DNA of 32,032 nucleotides from Kiritimatiellia bacterium (GTDB lineage Bacteria; Verrucomicrobiota; Kiritimatiellia; UBA8416; JABMPJ01), in assembly GCA_016783675.1 (NCBI GenBank), contig JADHWE010000032.1, positions 1 through 32,032 on the forward strand. The letters run 5' to 3'. Under the pieces are notes generated by a model that worked only from the letters and a program-made list of their open reading frames with translations, did no database searches and was not told the DNA's origin. A program made the position numbers and the translations under genes. Shown here piece by piece: positions 12,776 through 20,888 of this stretch (the first letter of the stretch is position 1; every line of letters starts with the position of its first letter).

Positions 12776-14882
12776 TAGCCGCCTCGCCCTGGTTCAGGCA
12801 CAGGGCGCGCTTGATCGTCTGCACGAGCGGCTGCCGGCGGTAGCTTTCGAGTTGGACGAGCATTCCTCCCCCGGTGACCGCGACCGCAAGATGGACCTGC
12901 AGGCCAGTCCCGAGGACTTCTTCACACGTGATCTTGACGATGCCGTTCTGGAGGGTTCGCTCGATGCCGCCATCCACAGCGCCAAGGATGTTCCCGAGGC
13001 CCCCCGCGAAGGGCTGGACTGGTTCTGGTTGTCCGATCCGGCCGACCCGCGCGATTGCCTGATCCTTCGTCCCGGCGAGACGCGGGCCGACTGGCCGGAC
13101 AAGCCCCGTATCGGTGTCAGCAGCGATCGACGGGTAAGCTGGTGCGAGTCCTCTGTTCCGCAGGCGGAACACTTGCCGATCCGCGGCAACATCGAGGATC
13201 GCCTCGAACAGCTCGATGCGGGTGCATTCGATGCCATCCTGATGGCCGGTTGCGCGCTCGTCCGGTTGGGGTTGGCGGATCGAATCACCGAATGGATACC
13301 GCTTGCAGACCTGCCCACGCCGCAAGGGCAGGGGAGCCTGGCGGTAACTTTCCGCGTCGGCGACGACCGGTTCGCGCGGCTGCGCGGTCTCAGTGCCAAG
13401 CCGGTGACTTTTGTGGGAGCGGGAGTTGGCGATGCCTCGCTCTGCACCGTGGCGGGTATCGACGCGCTGCAGCACTGCGATGTCTGCCTGCACGATACGC
13501 TCATGGACCCGGCTCTCCTGGCGAATCTTCCTGCGGGCGCTACGTGTATCGATGTCGGCAAGCGTGCCGGCGCGCATACGGTGGCGCAGCGAGATACCAC
13601 GCAGATGATTCTCGACTATGCCCGCCGCGGGAAGCGGGTGGTCCGACTGAAAGGGGGCGATCCCTGTATCTTCGGGCGCCTCGCCGAGGAGGTCGAGGCC
13701 TTGGACGCCTTACGCCTACCGTACCGCGTGGTGCCGGGCATCAGCAGCTTGAGCGTCATGGGGGCATCCACCGGCATCCTGGTGACGCGGCGCGGCTTGT
13801 CCAACGGATTCTCCGTGATGACCGGGCGGGGTGAGGGCGGCAAGATAACACCCGCAGGTGATGCCGATCGGCTGAAGCTGCCCATCGTGTTTTTCATGGC
13901 CATATCGGCGTGGCCCGACCTGAAAGCGCAGCTTGTAGCGGATGGTCTCGCTGAGGATACACCAGCCGCTGTGGTCCTGAATGCCGGGGCTGCCGCGGAG
14001 CAGGTGCTGCGCGGCAGTGTGACCACGATCGGCGACCAGATCGCTGCCGCTGTTGAGGGGATCGAGGGTAAACCGGCCGGGTTGATCGTTGTAGGCGACG
14101 TGGCGCGGTTCGGTTTCACCCGTGAGTGGGGCGCTCTGCAGGGCGACCGCGTGTTGCTGACCTGCAGCGAAGTGCTCCAGGATGAGGCCTGCCGTGCCGT
14201 GCGCGATGCCGGGGGAATCCCCGTGTCGCTGCCTCTGATCCGGATGAGTCCAACACCGGAAGCTTCCGAGGCTGCCATGGCTGCGGCAGATTGCGACTGG
14301 CTGGTCGTGACATCACCCTCCGCCGTGCGCTGCCTGATGAAAGGACTGCGGACCTCGGGTGGGGACCTGCGCGCGTGGCCCTCCATCATGGCCTGCGGTC
14401 CCGGGACACTCCGTGAGCTGGAAGCGGCCGGCCTGAAAGCCGATGCTGTGCCGACCAGCGGCTTTGGCGCCGAGGGGTTGTTGCCCCTGGCGGAAGAGCG
14501 CATAGCGAAGGGCGCCCGCGTACTGCGTGTACGGTCGGACAAGGCCGGCCCTTCCCTGGCGGAGAAGCTGCGAGGGCAGGGCGCCGAGGTGGATGACGTC
14601 TGCATCTATCGCAACGAGTCCGTGGCCAAAGGTGAGTTGCCCTATTTCGACGTCGCCTTCTTTGCCAGCAGCTCGGCTGTCACGGCTTTCGTTGATGCAT
14701 GGGGCATCGACCCGCTTGGCACAAAGACCGTCCTCGCGATCGGTCAACCTACGGCCAAGGCGCTTCGGTCCTCCGGCATATCCACCCCGCTCATCAGCCC
14801 CGAAGCCACGGTGGCATCCGCCATCGCCCACCTTGCTGAGGACCGTGTCAACGCCGCGATCCCGATGACGGTCCCTCAGTAG
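12735..14882 (+). CDS. hemC-cobA-hemD: Fused porphobilinogen deaminase (domain 3 missing), uroporphyrinogen methyltransferase and uroporphyrinogen III synthase
   Basis: This encodes 715 residues from the ATG at 12735, preceded by AGGGA and overlapping hemA by 41 bases. Residues 1-220 are HemC-like: 'VGTRNSRLALVQA', HSAKDVPE with K84-D85 (the E. coli K83-D84 pair), 'GVSSDRR' and 'IRGNIEDRL'. The chain then passes straight from 'LPTPQGQGSLAVTFR' into CobA at about residue 222, so the HemC domain that carries the dipyrromethane-binding cysteine is absent. Residues 222-465 are the SAM-dependent uroporphyrinogen III methyltransferase ('FVGAGVGDASLCTVAG', GGDP at 307-310, 'VVPGISS'). Residues 473-715 are HemD-like uroporphyrinogen III synthase ('LVVTSPSAVR', 'FASSSAVTAFVDAW'). 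The reading frame is continuous. The polypeptide would cover porphobilinogen to precorrin-2. It ends convergently with the permease gene, with a 7-base overlap. Confidence 0.87.
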   Translation: MTESSLRLRVGTRNSRLALVQAQGALDRLHERLPAVAFELDEHSSPGDRDRKMDLQASPEDFFTRDLDDAVLEGSLDAAIHSAKDVPEAPREGLDWFWLSDPADPRDCLILRPGETRADWPDKPRIGVSSDRRVSWCESSVPQAEHLPIRGNIEDRLEQLDAGAFDAILMAGCALVRLGLADRITEWIPLADLPTPQGQGSLAVTFRVGDDRFARLRGLSAKPVTFVGAGVGDASLCTVAGIDALQHCDVCLHDTLMDPALLANLPAGATCIDVGKRAGAHTVAQRDTTQMILDYARRGKRVVRLKGGDPCIFGRLAEEVEALDALRLPYRVVPGISSLSVMGASTGILVTRRGLSNGFSVMTGRGEGGKITPAGDADRLKLPIVFFMAISAWPDLKAQLVADGLAEDTPAAVVLNAGAAAEQVLRGSVTTIGDQIAAAVEGIEGKPAGLIVVGDVARFGFTREWGALQGDRVLLTCSEVLQDEACRAVRDAGGIPVSLPLIRMSPTPEASEAAMAAADCDWLVVTSPSAVRCLMKGLRTSGGDLRAWPSIMACGPGTLRELEAAGLKADAVPTSGFGAEGLLPLAEERIAKGARVLRVRSDKAGPSLAEKLRGQGAEVDDVCIYRNESVAKGELPYFDVAFFASSSAVTAFVDAWGIDPLGTKTVLAIGQPTAKALRSSGISTPLISPEATVASAIAHLAEDRVNAAIPMTVPQ

Positions 14883-16543
14883 TCCCGCTGCGCCAGGCTC
14901 CTGGCGCCGAGGCGGAGGGGGAGGGTGGTAGTGATGGCGGTTAGGGCAAGTGTCCAGGTTGTCGCTACTGCCACAGAGCGTGCCAGGCCGGTGGCGCCGA
15001 TCAGCCCGTTGATGCGGACATGGAAGAGCAGACCGAAGGGGACGATCGTCAGGAGCATGAACGCCAGGCTGAGGACGAGGTTGAGTGTGCCGCCGAAGCT
15101 GGAGACGATGGCGGCGGGGTTGCGGGAGCGGAGGTCGAGGAAGATGGCGCCCAGCCCGATGGAGAGTCCCGACACGGCCAGCGAGATGCAGGCAGCCAAG
15201 CCCACCGCCAGCAGCCGCACCGGCCAGTCGGCCCGCAACATGGCGCCGGAAAGCAGCATGAGAGCGGTGCTGATGGGCAGTAGCGCGATGACCGCGAGCG
15301 CGAACTTGGCCCGTACCACGCGCGACATCTTGACGGGCGAGAGTCCGATCACCCAGAAGCCCTGTCCCTCGAGGCTGAGCTGCGGATAGACAAAGCGCGA
15401 TCCGAGCGAGCAGACCACGGCCGATACGCTGAAGACATTCAGGAAGGTGATCGTATTGCGCCACGCATCGGGCAACGCGTGATAGCGGAAGTTGCGCAGG
15501 TTGGCGAAGTAGAGGGCGAGGAGCCCGAAGAAGATCAACGCCTGGCTCCACTGGGTCGGGTCCCGGAAGAAGATGCGCACATCCTTGAGCGCCACCGCGC
15601 GCACGTCGGCGCCTATCCCTCGCAACATCCGCTCAGCAAAAGGAAACAGCACGGGCGCGTGACGACTCCGGCGTACGCTGCCGACCACCCGCCGCCACGA
15701 GGTCACGAAGGTGGCGCTGCCGACCCACTCCACGAGCATGATCAGCGTGGCCGTGGTGCTGGCCAGCAGCAACCAGTACATCCCGCCGCGCAGGACATCA
15801 CCGCGCGTGAGCGAGAGAATCCCGGTGGCCACCCACCAGCTTGGCACCATCTTGTTGGTGGCGGGCCGCAGGCCGGGGATGAGCTTGGAGAGCGTGAACT
15901 GCACGTCGGCATCCGGATCATAGGCGTCCTGCCAGAGCGACCATACGAGCAGCGCCACAACGAGAGGGATGGCCGCGCAGAGCCACTTGAGGGCGCGCCC
16001 CGTGGGTGACCAGCGCACGAGCAACAGCACAATCACAGATCCTACCCCGGCGCAGAGCAGTAGGAACGGGAGCGAGAAGAGCAGCGTCCAGACCGCGAAC
16101 AGTGGCCCCAGCTCGAGGAAGTAGGCATAGGCGGCGACAAAGGGGATGACGACAAAGCCGAACGACCAGGACGCATAAACAGCGGACCGGTAGTACTTGT
16201 AGACGACAATGCGCGACACGGTGAACGGGTGGGTCATCAGGAAGGGAATCTCGTCGGATCGGAAGATGGTCGAATAGCCGGTCACGATGCCGGACATGAC
16301 GAGCATGGCGCCCATCCCCATGAAGAAGAGGGCGAACAGGTGGTTGAGGATCAGGCGCCCCGCACCACCGAGCTGGTCGATAAACCGAAAGCCGTCGAGG
16401 AAGAGGAAGTAGAGCCCAATCTCAAAACCGAGGGCAAAGATCGTGACGAAGAAGACCTTGAAGGGCGACTGCTCCCGCAGGATGCGTCCCGTATTGCGGA
16501 AGCGCCACCAGCTCTTCTTAAGTAGTCCGGTTGTGATCGACAT
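14876..16543 (-). CDS. ABC transporter permease, ABC-2-like exporter
   Basis: This encodes 555 residues from the ATG at 16543; a GTG at 16561 would add six residues but lies inside a dispersed repeat. About twelve hydrophobic segments are visible, in two bundles (about 30-230 and 330-550) separated by a cytoplasmic part containing 'VVGSVRRSRHAPVLFPFAERMLRGIGADVRAVALKDVRIFFRDPTQWSQ'. 'LKDVRIFFRDPTQW' resembles the coupling region of large ABC-2-type permeases found beside single ATPases. It is the last gene of the minus-strand operon, 65 bases after the ATPase. The transported substrate is unknown; the operon partners are envelope proteins and HtrA-type proteases, so export of a protein, lipid or glycan is plausible. 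Confidence 0.75.
   Translation of the reverse strand: MSITTGLLKKSWWRFRNTGRILREQSPFKVFFVTIFALGFEIGLYFLFLDGFRFIDQLGGAGRLILNHLFALFFMGMGAMLVMSGIVTGYSTIFRSDEIPFLMTHPFTVSRIVVYKYYRSAVYASWSFGFVVIPFVAAYAYFLELGPLFAVWTLLFSLPFLLLCAGVGSVIVLLLVRWSPTGRALKWLCAAIPLVVALLVWSLWQDAYDPDADVQFTLSKLIPGLRPATNKMVPSWWVATGILSLTRGDVLRGGMYWLLLASTTATLIMLVEWVGSATFVTSWRRVVGSVRRSRHAPVLFPFAERMLRGIGADVRAVALKDVRIFFRDPTQWSQALIFFGLLALYFANLRNFRYHALPDAWRNTITFLNVFSVSAVVCSLGSRFVYPQLSLEGQGFWVIGLSPVKMSRVVRAKFALAVIALLPISTALMLLSGAMLRADWPVRLLAVGLAACISLAVSGLSIGLGAIFLDLRSRNPAAIVSSFGGTLNLVLSLAFMLLTIVPFGLLFHVRINGLIGATGLARSVAVATTWTLALTAITTTLPLRLGARSLAQRDY
14890..14907. other. Perfect 8-bp inverted repeat at a convergent gene end
   Basis: GCGCCAGG (14890-14897) and CCTGGCGC (14900-14907) are perfect inverted copies separated by CT, just beyond the stop of the hemC-cobA-hemD gene and within the last codons of the permease. 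There is no T-run, so it is not a classical terminator, but it could stall polymerase or protect the mRNA 3' end. Confidence 0.4.
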
Positions 16544-16553
16544 AGTGTCAAAT

Positions 16554-16645
16554 GCAACCACGAAGGCACGAAGACACGAAGGGAATGAAGATTGGAAAGA
16601 TGGTGATCCTACATACTCTTTGTGACTTCGTGTCTTCCTGGTTGC
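16554..16645. repeat. Long imperfect inverted repeat of the CACGAAG family
   Basis: The arm at 16554-16581 (GCAACCACGAAGGCACG, then ACGAAG units) and the reversed arm at 16618-16645 match at 24 of 28 positions and flank a 36-base loop. The unit is of the 'CCACGAAGACACGAAG' kind seen dispersed between genes of many PVC and other environmental bacteria. The hairpin lies between the ATPase and permease genes, and the second arm encodes the end of the ATPase. Confidence 0.75.
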
Positions 16646-17379
16646 CTTTCTGGCTGTTCATACTGCTCTGCTGTCAGTTTCAAGAACACTTCTTCCAGGT
16701 CCTTGCCTCCGGCTTCGGCGGTGAGTTGCTCGAGGGGGCCCAGGGCGACGACTTTGCCTTTCATGATGATGCCGATGCGGTCGGCCACGTCTTCGGCTAG
16801 TGCGAGGATGTGAGTCGTGAGAAAGATGGTCATGCCGCTGCGTGTGCGCTCGATGAGGAGATCCTTGATCAGGCGAATGGTGTAGGGGTCGAGTCCCACG
16901 AGCGGTTCGTCGATGAAGAGCACCTCCGGGTCGTGCAGGAAGGTCGCCGCATAGACAAGCCGCTGCCGCAGACCGTGCGAGAGGTCTTTCACAAGCACGT
17001 TGCGGTAATCATTCAACGAGAAGGTGTTGAACTGCTCCTCAAGCTGGGCTTCCACGAGGTCGTGCGACAGGTTGTAGATCTCGCCGGTGAACCGGAAGAA
17101 TTCGGTCGTAGTGAGCCGGTCATAGAGATAGGGCATATCGGGGATGTAACCCATCTTCAGCTTGGCGGTGACCGGATCCTGAACGATGTCGATGTCACAA
17201 ATCCGTATGGTCCCGGTACGGGGTCGCAGCAGCCCGGTCATCAGCTTGATGGTTGTGGTCTTGCCCGCGCCATTGGGTCCCAGAAAGCAGAACAGCTCAC
17301 CCTTCGGCACCTCCAGCGTAAGGTCATCAACGGCCACCAGCGATCCATAGTGTTTGGAAAGGTTCTTAACTGAGATCAT
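16609..17379 (-). CDS. ABC transporter ATP-binding protein
   Basis: This encodes 256 residues from the ATG at 17379. Walker A GPNGAGKTTT is at 34-43, the Q-loop region is 'GYIPDMPYLYDRLT', Walker B VLFIDEP at 153-159 carries D157-E158, the D-loop is 'GLDP', and the H-loop histidine is in 'LTTHIL'. The signature LSHGLRQR (133-140) has His in place of the usual second-position Gly-side residue (LSGGQ), as in some ABC-2 ATPases. It energises the permease encoded next. The gene starts 14 bases inside the preceding gene's 3' end, and a dispersed repeat occupies its leader. The last ten residues (about QPGRHEVTKSM) are read from a second dispersed repeat and are unlikely to be part of the fold. Confidence 0.92.
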   Translation of the reverse strand: MISVKNLSKHYGSLVAVDDLTLEVPKGELFCFLGPNGAGKTTTIKLMTGLLRPRTGTIRICDIDIVQDPVTAKLKMGYIPDMPYLYDRLTTTEFFRFTGEIYNLSHDLVEAQLEEQFNTFSLNDYRNVLVKDLSHGLRQRLVYAATFLHDPEVLFIDEPLVGLDPYTIRLIKDLLIERTRSGMTIFLTTHILALAEDVADRIGIIMKGKVVALGPLEQLTAEAGGKDLEEVFLKLTAEQYEQPERQPGRHEVTKSM

Positions 17380-18193
17380 GCTTCGTGCTCTCTGTGTTCT
17401 CTGTGGTTACATCTTCTTCTTCGAACATCTGGTCGGGGCGGCATTTCTCGAGGGTCCAGCCGACGGGGGTTTCCTGGCGCAGGAGCTGGCCCTGGTCATC
17501 GACCCAGGCGTGGGAGCGGCTGCCCATGTACTCGATCTCGAGCTTTGTGGCCATAACCGGACCCTCGTCGAGCTCGATGGTCTCCTTGAGCAGCGCGCGG
17601 ACCGTGGCGGTTTCCTGTGAGAGCGTAACGGGGTTAAGGGTCTTCACCTTTACATAGTCACCGACACCGAGATCGCGTATGGCCAGGGCGGTCATCGGGG
17701 AGTGGATGACGATGTCGTCCGGGATATCGATACGCATCTGCCGGGTCTGGCCCGCCGTGTCGATGGTCAGATCAAACGGTCCCTCTTCACTCCGCTTTCC
17801 TGAGACGTCGATATCGATGACGCCGGTGTGCATGCTGAACTCGAACTCCTGCATCCGGTAACTCATGTCGAGGTAGGCGGACGCGGCGGTCTGGATGAGT
17901 TGGGAGCGCCCCATCACATCGATGCGGACATGGGTCCGGTTCTCAAACACGATGTGACGAAGCAGCTCGTTGTCGTTTACATCAACCGACGTGCGGGAGT
18001 AGCCCACGGGCTTGCCGTTATCGAGTACGCGCATCCAGGTGTCTGAGACGAGTATGTCCCGGCCGATGAGTCCGTCATAGCCGGCCAGCGAATGGGTGAA
18101 CCACTCCGGATGCGCCTCGCAGCGGATTAGCCAGAATACCGTGGCCAGCCACGCGAGAATAACCCCAGCGCGTATGAAGGGTCTCCATTTCAC
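17366..18193 (-). CDS. Hypothetical membrane-anchored periplasmic protein
   Basis: This encodes 275 residues from GTG 18193, which overlaps the preceding TGA as GTGA; the open frame extends further upstream, but that part lies inside the previous gene and is not protein-like. Residues 5-24 are a hydrophobic anchor ('AGVILAWLATVFWLI'). The rest is a beta-rich extracytoplasmic domain with 'WMRVLDNGKPVGYSRTSVDV' and 'YMGSRSHAWVDDQGQLLRQETPVGW', the kind of repeated 'x-V-x-x-x-G-x-x-x-R' strands found in proteins next to ABC-2 exporters. No catalytic motif is seen. The C-terminal 'VTTENTESTKHDLS' is read from a dispersed repeat. Function is unknown; a role with the ABC transporter is inferred from the operon. 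Confidence 0.65.
   Translation of the reverse strand: MKWRPFIRAGVILAWLATVFWLIRCEAHPEWFTHSLAGYDGLIGRDILVSDTWMRVLDNGKPVGYSRTSVDVNDNELLRHIVFENRTHVRIDVMGRSQLIQTAASAYLDMSYRMQEFEFSMHTGVIDIDVSGKRSEEGPFDLTIDTAGQTRQMRIDIPDDIVIHSPMTALAIRDLGVGDYVKVKTLNPVTLSQETATVRALLKETIELDEGPVMATKLEIEYMGSRSHAWVDDQGQLLRQETPVGWTLEKCRPDQMFEEEDVTTENTESTKHDLS
17381..17410. repeat. Dispersed repeat of the ACCACAGAGAACACAGAG family
   Basis: Read on the minus strand the 30 bases contain AACCACAGAGAACACAGAGA followed by GCACGAAG, combining the two common forms of this intergenic repeat family. It encodes the residues VTTENTESTK at the end of the gene at 17366-18193 and forms the leader of the ATPase gene starting at 17379. Confidence 0.7.
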
Positions 18194-19398
18194 GTATCGA
18201 AATAGGGGGCTAGCTGTTGGGAGGCTTTGTCGACACGGTCCTGAATGGTGGCTACTTCGGGGTCGGAGTCCACCGATCCACCATTCGTGGCCTTCCACTC
18301 CTCGTAGTTGCGTTTGGCGGTCTCATAGGCGTCACGCAGTTCCGGCGCCTTGTTCTTGAGACCATGCAGCTCGTCGGCATAGCGCGTGCGGTCAGCGCCT
18401 TCCGCCTTGTCGCGCGCGGCCGTGAGGCGCTTGACCTTCGCGACGAATGCCTTGTACTTGGTCGTGGCTTTCTTGTAGTTCATCGCGTGCGGATTGCGCT
18501 CGGCGGCGCGCATACGGGCTTGTCTGAGTTCGGATGCAGCCCGTCCGTGTTCGGCCAACAGGGAGCGGACGTCGGGGGGCAATTCCGTGAGGTCGCCCTT
18601 CCAGATGATGAGGTCACGTGTTCTTACCAGCAGTGGTGGGTCCGATATGCCTGCGTTCTCTTGGTGACATACGGCGACTTCCCCGCCGTTGCTGGTGTGC
18701 GTGTCGGTTACGGTCACCAGCGCGCCCGGGCGCAGGTCCCCACAGTGCTTGCCTTCCTCGTTGTAGCAGCGAATGGAGGCGCCGGACGCCACGGCGAATC
18801 GGCCCCGGCCAAAGTCCGGCGCTTCGAGTGCCGCTTCCACGTCTACGGTGGCGGCAGGTTGCTCGGCGGCTCCTGCCAGGCCGGTCTCGCCAAACAGCAT
18901 CGCGATCCGCTCGTTCAGGCGTGCCAGGCGCTGCTCATCCCCGGTGGCTTGCAGTGCGTGTTGCATGGTGCGGTAGCCAATGTTGGGGTCGGGCTCGCGT
19001 CCGCCCATCGCTTTGAGCCAGGTGGGGTCGAGTTGCTCGGACACAACATGGTAGAGCGCTTGCCACACGCTGTCTGGCCGCGGCGGCGTCCGGTCGTTAG
19101 TCAGCTCACGGTCGGCCAGAACCATGGCGGCCTCGTCCTGGTTGGTGCCGATGTGACCGATGATGGCCGCACAGCGCACCTGCGAAATGAACGCCGGGTG
19201 CTGCCCCGCCCAATAGTCGATCCGATCGAGCTGGGCAAAGCCCTTCTCGTTTTCCTGCTCGTAGAAACGCTCCATTGCACGTTCGATGCCGCGACGCACG
19301 GCGGAAACGCGTACGGCATAGGCCCCCACGGCCGCCGCGGCCGAAAGGACAAACAGTGTGAGGACGAATACCGGTGCAAAGAGTGCGTTGCGCTTCAT
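18190..19398 (-). CDS. Hypothetical exported or membrane-anchored protein with coiled coil
   Basis: This encodes 402 residues. Residues 8-28 form one hydrophobic segment (signal peptide or anchor). The mature part is helical to about residue 170, then has an SH3-like beta stretch at about 200-270 ('GRFAVASGASIRCYNEEGKHCGDLRPGALVTVTDTH'), and a long charged helical C-terminus at 280-400 with 'TKYKAFVAKVKRLTAARDKAEG' and 'LKNKAPELRDAYETAKRNYEEW', a probable coiled coil. No enzyme motif is recognised. It starts two bases after the stop of the pseudoprotease gene and its TGA overlaps the next GTG, so it belongs tightly to the operon. A scaffold or adaptor between protease-like and ABC components is possible but only inferred. 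Confidence 0.65.
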   Translation of the reverse strand: MKRNALFAPVFVLTLFVLSAAAAVGAYAVRVSAVRRGIERAMERFYEQENEKGFAQLDRIDYWAGQHPAFISQVRCAAIIGHIGTNQDEAAMVLADRELTNDRTPPRPDSVWQALYHVVSEQLDPTWLKAMGGREPDPNIGYRTMQHALQATGDEQRLARLNERIAMLFGETGLAGAAEQPAATVDVEAALEAPDFGRGRFAVASGASIRCYNEEGKHCGDLRPGALVTVTDTHTSNGGEVAVCHQENAGISDPPLLVRTRDLIIWKGDLTELPPDVRSLLAEHGRAASELRQARMRAAERNPHAMNYKKATTKYKAFVAKVKRLTAARDKAEGADRTRYADELHGLKNKAPELRDAYETAKRNYEEWKATNGGSVDSDPEVATIQDRVDKASQQLAPYFDT

Positions 19399-19400
19399 GG

Positions 19401-20888
19401 TCAGTCAGTCTCCAGTGGCTGTGGAGGATTCTTTAGTCTGGGAATTCGATAGAGTCTTGAGATGCGCTCATTGGCTTCGGTCAAGGCGGCTGTGTCGAGC
19501 ACGAGCTCAATGCCGATGCCCTGCAATCCGACCCGCTCGACGTGACCCTTCGGTCCGATAACGCGGTAGATGTCTCGCATATTGCGTATGGGTTGGCCGT
19601 TGACCGAGGTCACGATCTCCTGGCGGAACATCCCGTAATCCTGGTTGATCCGGTCAGGCAGTACGCCGGCCAGGATGACCACCCGGTCGCCGGGCTTCTC
19701 CGGCGAGGTGCCGCGTGTCAGGTAGATGTGGGCCAGGCGCGGATCGATGCTGCGGGTCCAGTCACTGCCGCGGGCGCGCAGGAAATGGCCGTTCAGTTCG
19801 AGCAGGACCAGGCCGCCCTCGATCAGGTAGGGCGCCTGCTCGCGCAACGTATTCTCGGGAACGAGTGCATCCGTGTCGCGATGGCGCGCGAGCAGCAGGT
19901 CGAGCTCCAGCTCCTTGCCCTCGCGGATGACCCGAAGGGGCACCCGCTCGCCGGGGGCGCGACGAAACTTGATGAGGTGCGGCATGCTGATTCGCCCGAG
20001 GTCGGGATCAACGTAGTAGCCGAGATTATCGATCCGATGTCCGTCCCATTCCAGGAGGACGTCATTGGGCTTGAGAATCTCGGCGGCCCCGGTACCGGGC
20101 ATGCAGGCGAGAATGAGGACCCCGTCCGTTGTCTCCGTAGCGCCGAGATAGGCCCGCCGGGTCGGATCGACCAACGGGCGCCACTGGAAGCCGGCCATCG
20201 CGAATCCCGCGTAGGGAGGCGCATCCGCGTCGGCCAGGAAACGGGCAAGGACGGAGGCGGGAAGCACTTCCGCGGTTCGACGGTTGCCGTTGTACTGCAA
20301 GACGATCCCGGCGAGCCGGTCACGGGACATGACGATGGTGCACTGGTCGTTAACCGCGATGTCCGTAAGCAGTGTGTAGAGCAGAACGGGGTAGGGGGCC
20401 GAAGGCAGCTCGGTCATCGCAACGGAGAGCACCTGGGCGCCCCCGGTCTGAAGGGCCAACGTGTTGTCCAGCTGGACGACCTGCAACGGCGTATCGGCAT
20501 CGAACTGCCGGTCGGGCCGAACATCAACCGCAACAAAGGGGGCCACATCGGGGGATACTTCAAGGAGCGCCAGCCCTATCTGGTGATCCGATTCCACGAC
20601 CTGGGCCGCGAGGCGTTCGCCGGACTGGGGCCGCTGCAGCTCGATGAGTGTGCCGTTGCGTACGAGCGCCTCGCTCGTCAGTATCCGGTGCGGTCCGACG
20701 GCGATGCCGTAGCCGTCGCGTGCATGGGGTTTCCGCTTCTGCCATGGCATGTAGGCGTCGAATTCCTGGGCGGTGACCGAGACCTTGACCAGGGACCGGG
20801 AGAGATCGTCAGTGTCGGCTGTGGCCGGCCGCGCAGCAAGTGGGCCGCACAGGATCAGCGCGATGACGAGTAGGGTCGAACGTGTCAT
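19401..20888 (-). CDS. Catalytically dead HtrA/DegP-like protein with PDZ domains
   Basis: This encodes 495 residues with a signal peptide (residues 1-24). It is a paralogue of the active protease encoded just upstream and shares the 'MPWQ' stretch near residue 47, the trypsin-like fold and PDZ-like regions. The catalytic positions are replaced: the TNAHVV His position reads TSEALV (Ala74), the Asp position in the 'D-L-A-L-L' strand is Gly105, and the GNSGG Ser position reads NDQCT (Thr184). PDZ-like segments lie at about 240-320 and 400-470 ('EILKPNDVLLEWDGHRI', 'QEIVTSVNGQPIRNMRDIYRVI'). It should bind but not cut peptides. Its ATG overlaps the upstream TGA (ATGA), so it is made together with the active enzyme. 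Confidence 0.8.
   Translation of the reverse strand: MTRSTLLVIALILCGPLAARPATADTDDLSRSLVKVSVTAQEFDAYMPWQKRKPHARDGYGIAVGPHRILTSEALVRNGTLIELQRPQSGERLAAQVVESDHQIGLALLEVSPDVAPFVAVDVRPDRQFDADTPLQVVQLDNTLALQTGGAQVLSVAMTELPSAPYPVLLYTLLTDIAVNDQCTIVMSRDRLAGIVLQYNGNRRTAEVLPASVLARFLADADAPPYAGFAMAGFQWRPLVDPTRRAYLGATETTDGVLILACMPGTGAAEILKPNDVLLEWDGHRIDNLGYYVDPDLGRISMPHLIKFRRAPGERVPLRVIREGKELELDLLLARHRDTDALVPENTLREQAPYLIEGGLVLLELNGHFLRARGSDWTRSIDPRLAHIYLTRGTSPEKPGDRVVILAGVLPDRINQDYGMFRQEIVTSVNGQPIRNMRDIYRVIGPKGHVERVGLQGIGIELVLDTAALTEANERISRLYRIPRLKNPPQPLETD

Noticed and set aside
12735-14882. Frameshift or assembly error in the HemC-CobA-HemD gene
   Set aside because: The frame is continuous and each domain keeps its core motifs. 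The missing HemC domain looks like a real deletion, though raw reads would settle it.
18193-18298. An upstream extension of the gene ending at 17366, to 18298
   Set aside because: The extra 35 residues lack a signal-like or domain-like pattern and fall inside the upstream gene; GTG 18193 with a GTGA overlap fits better.
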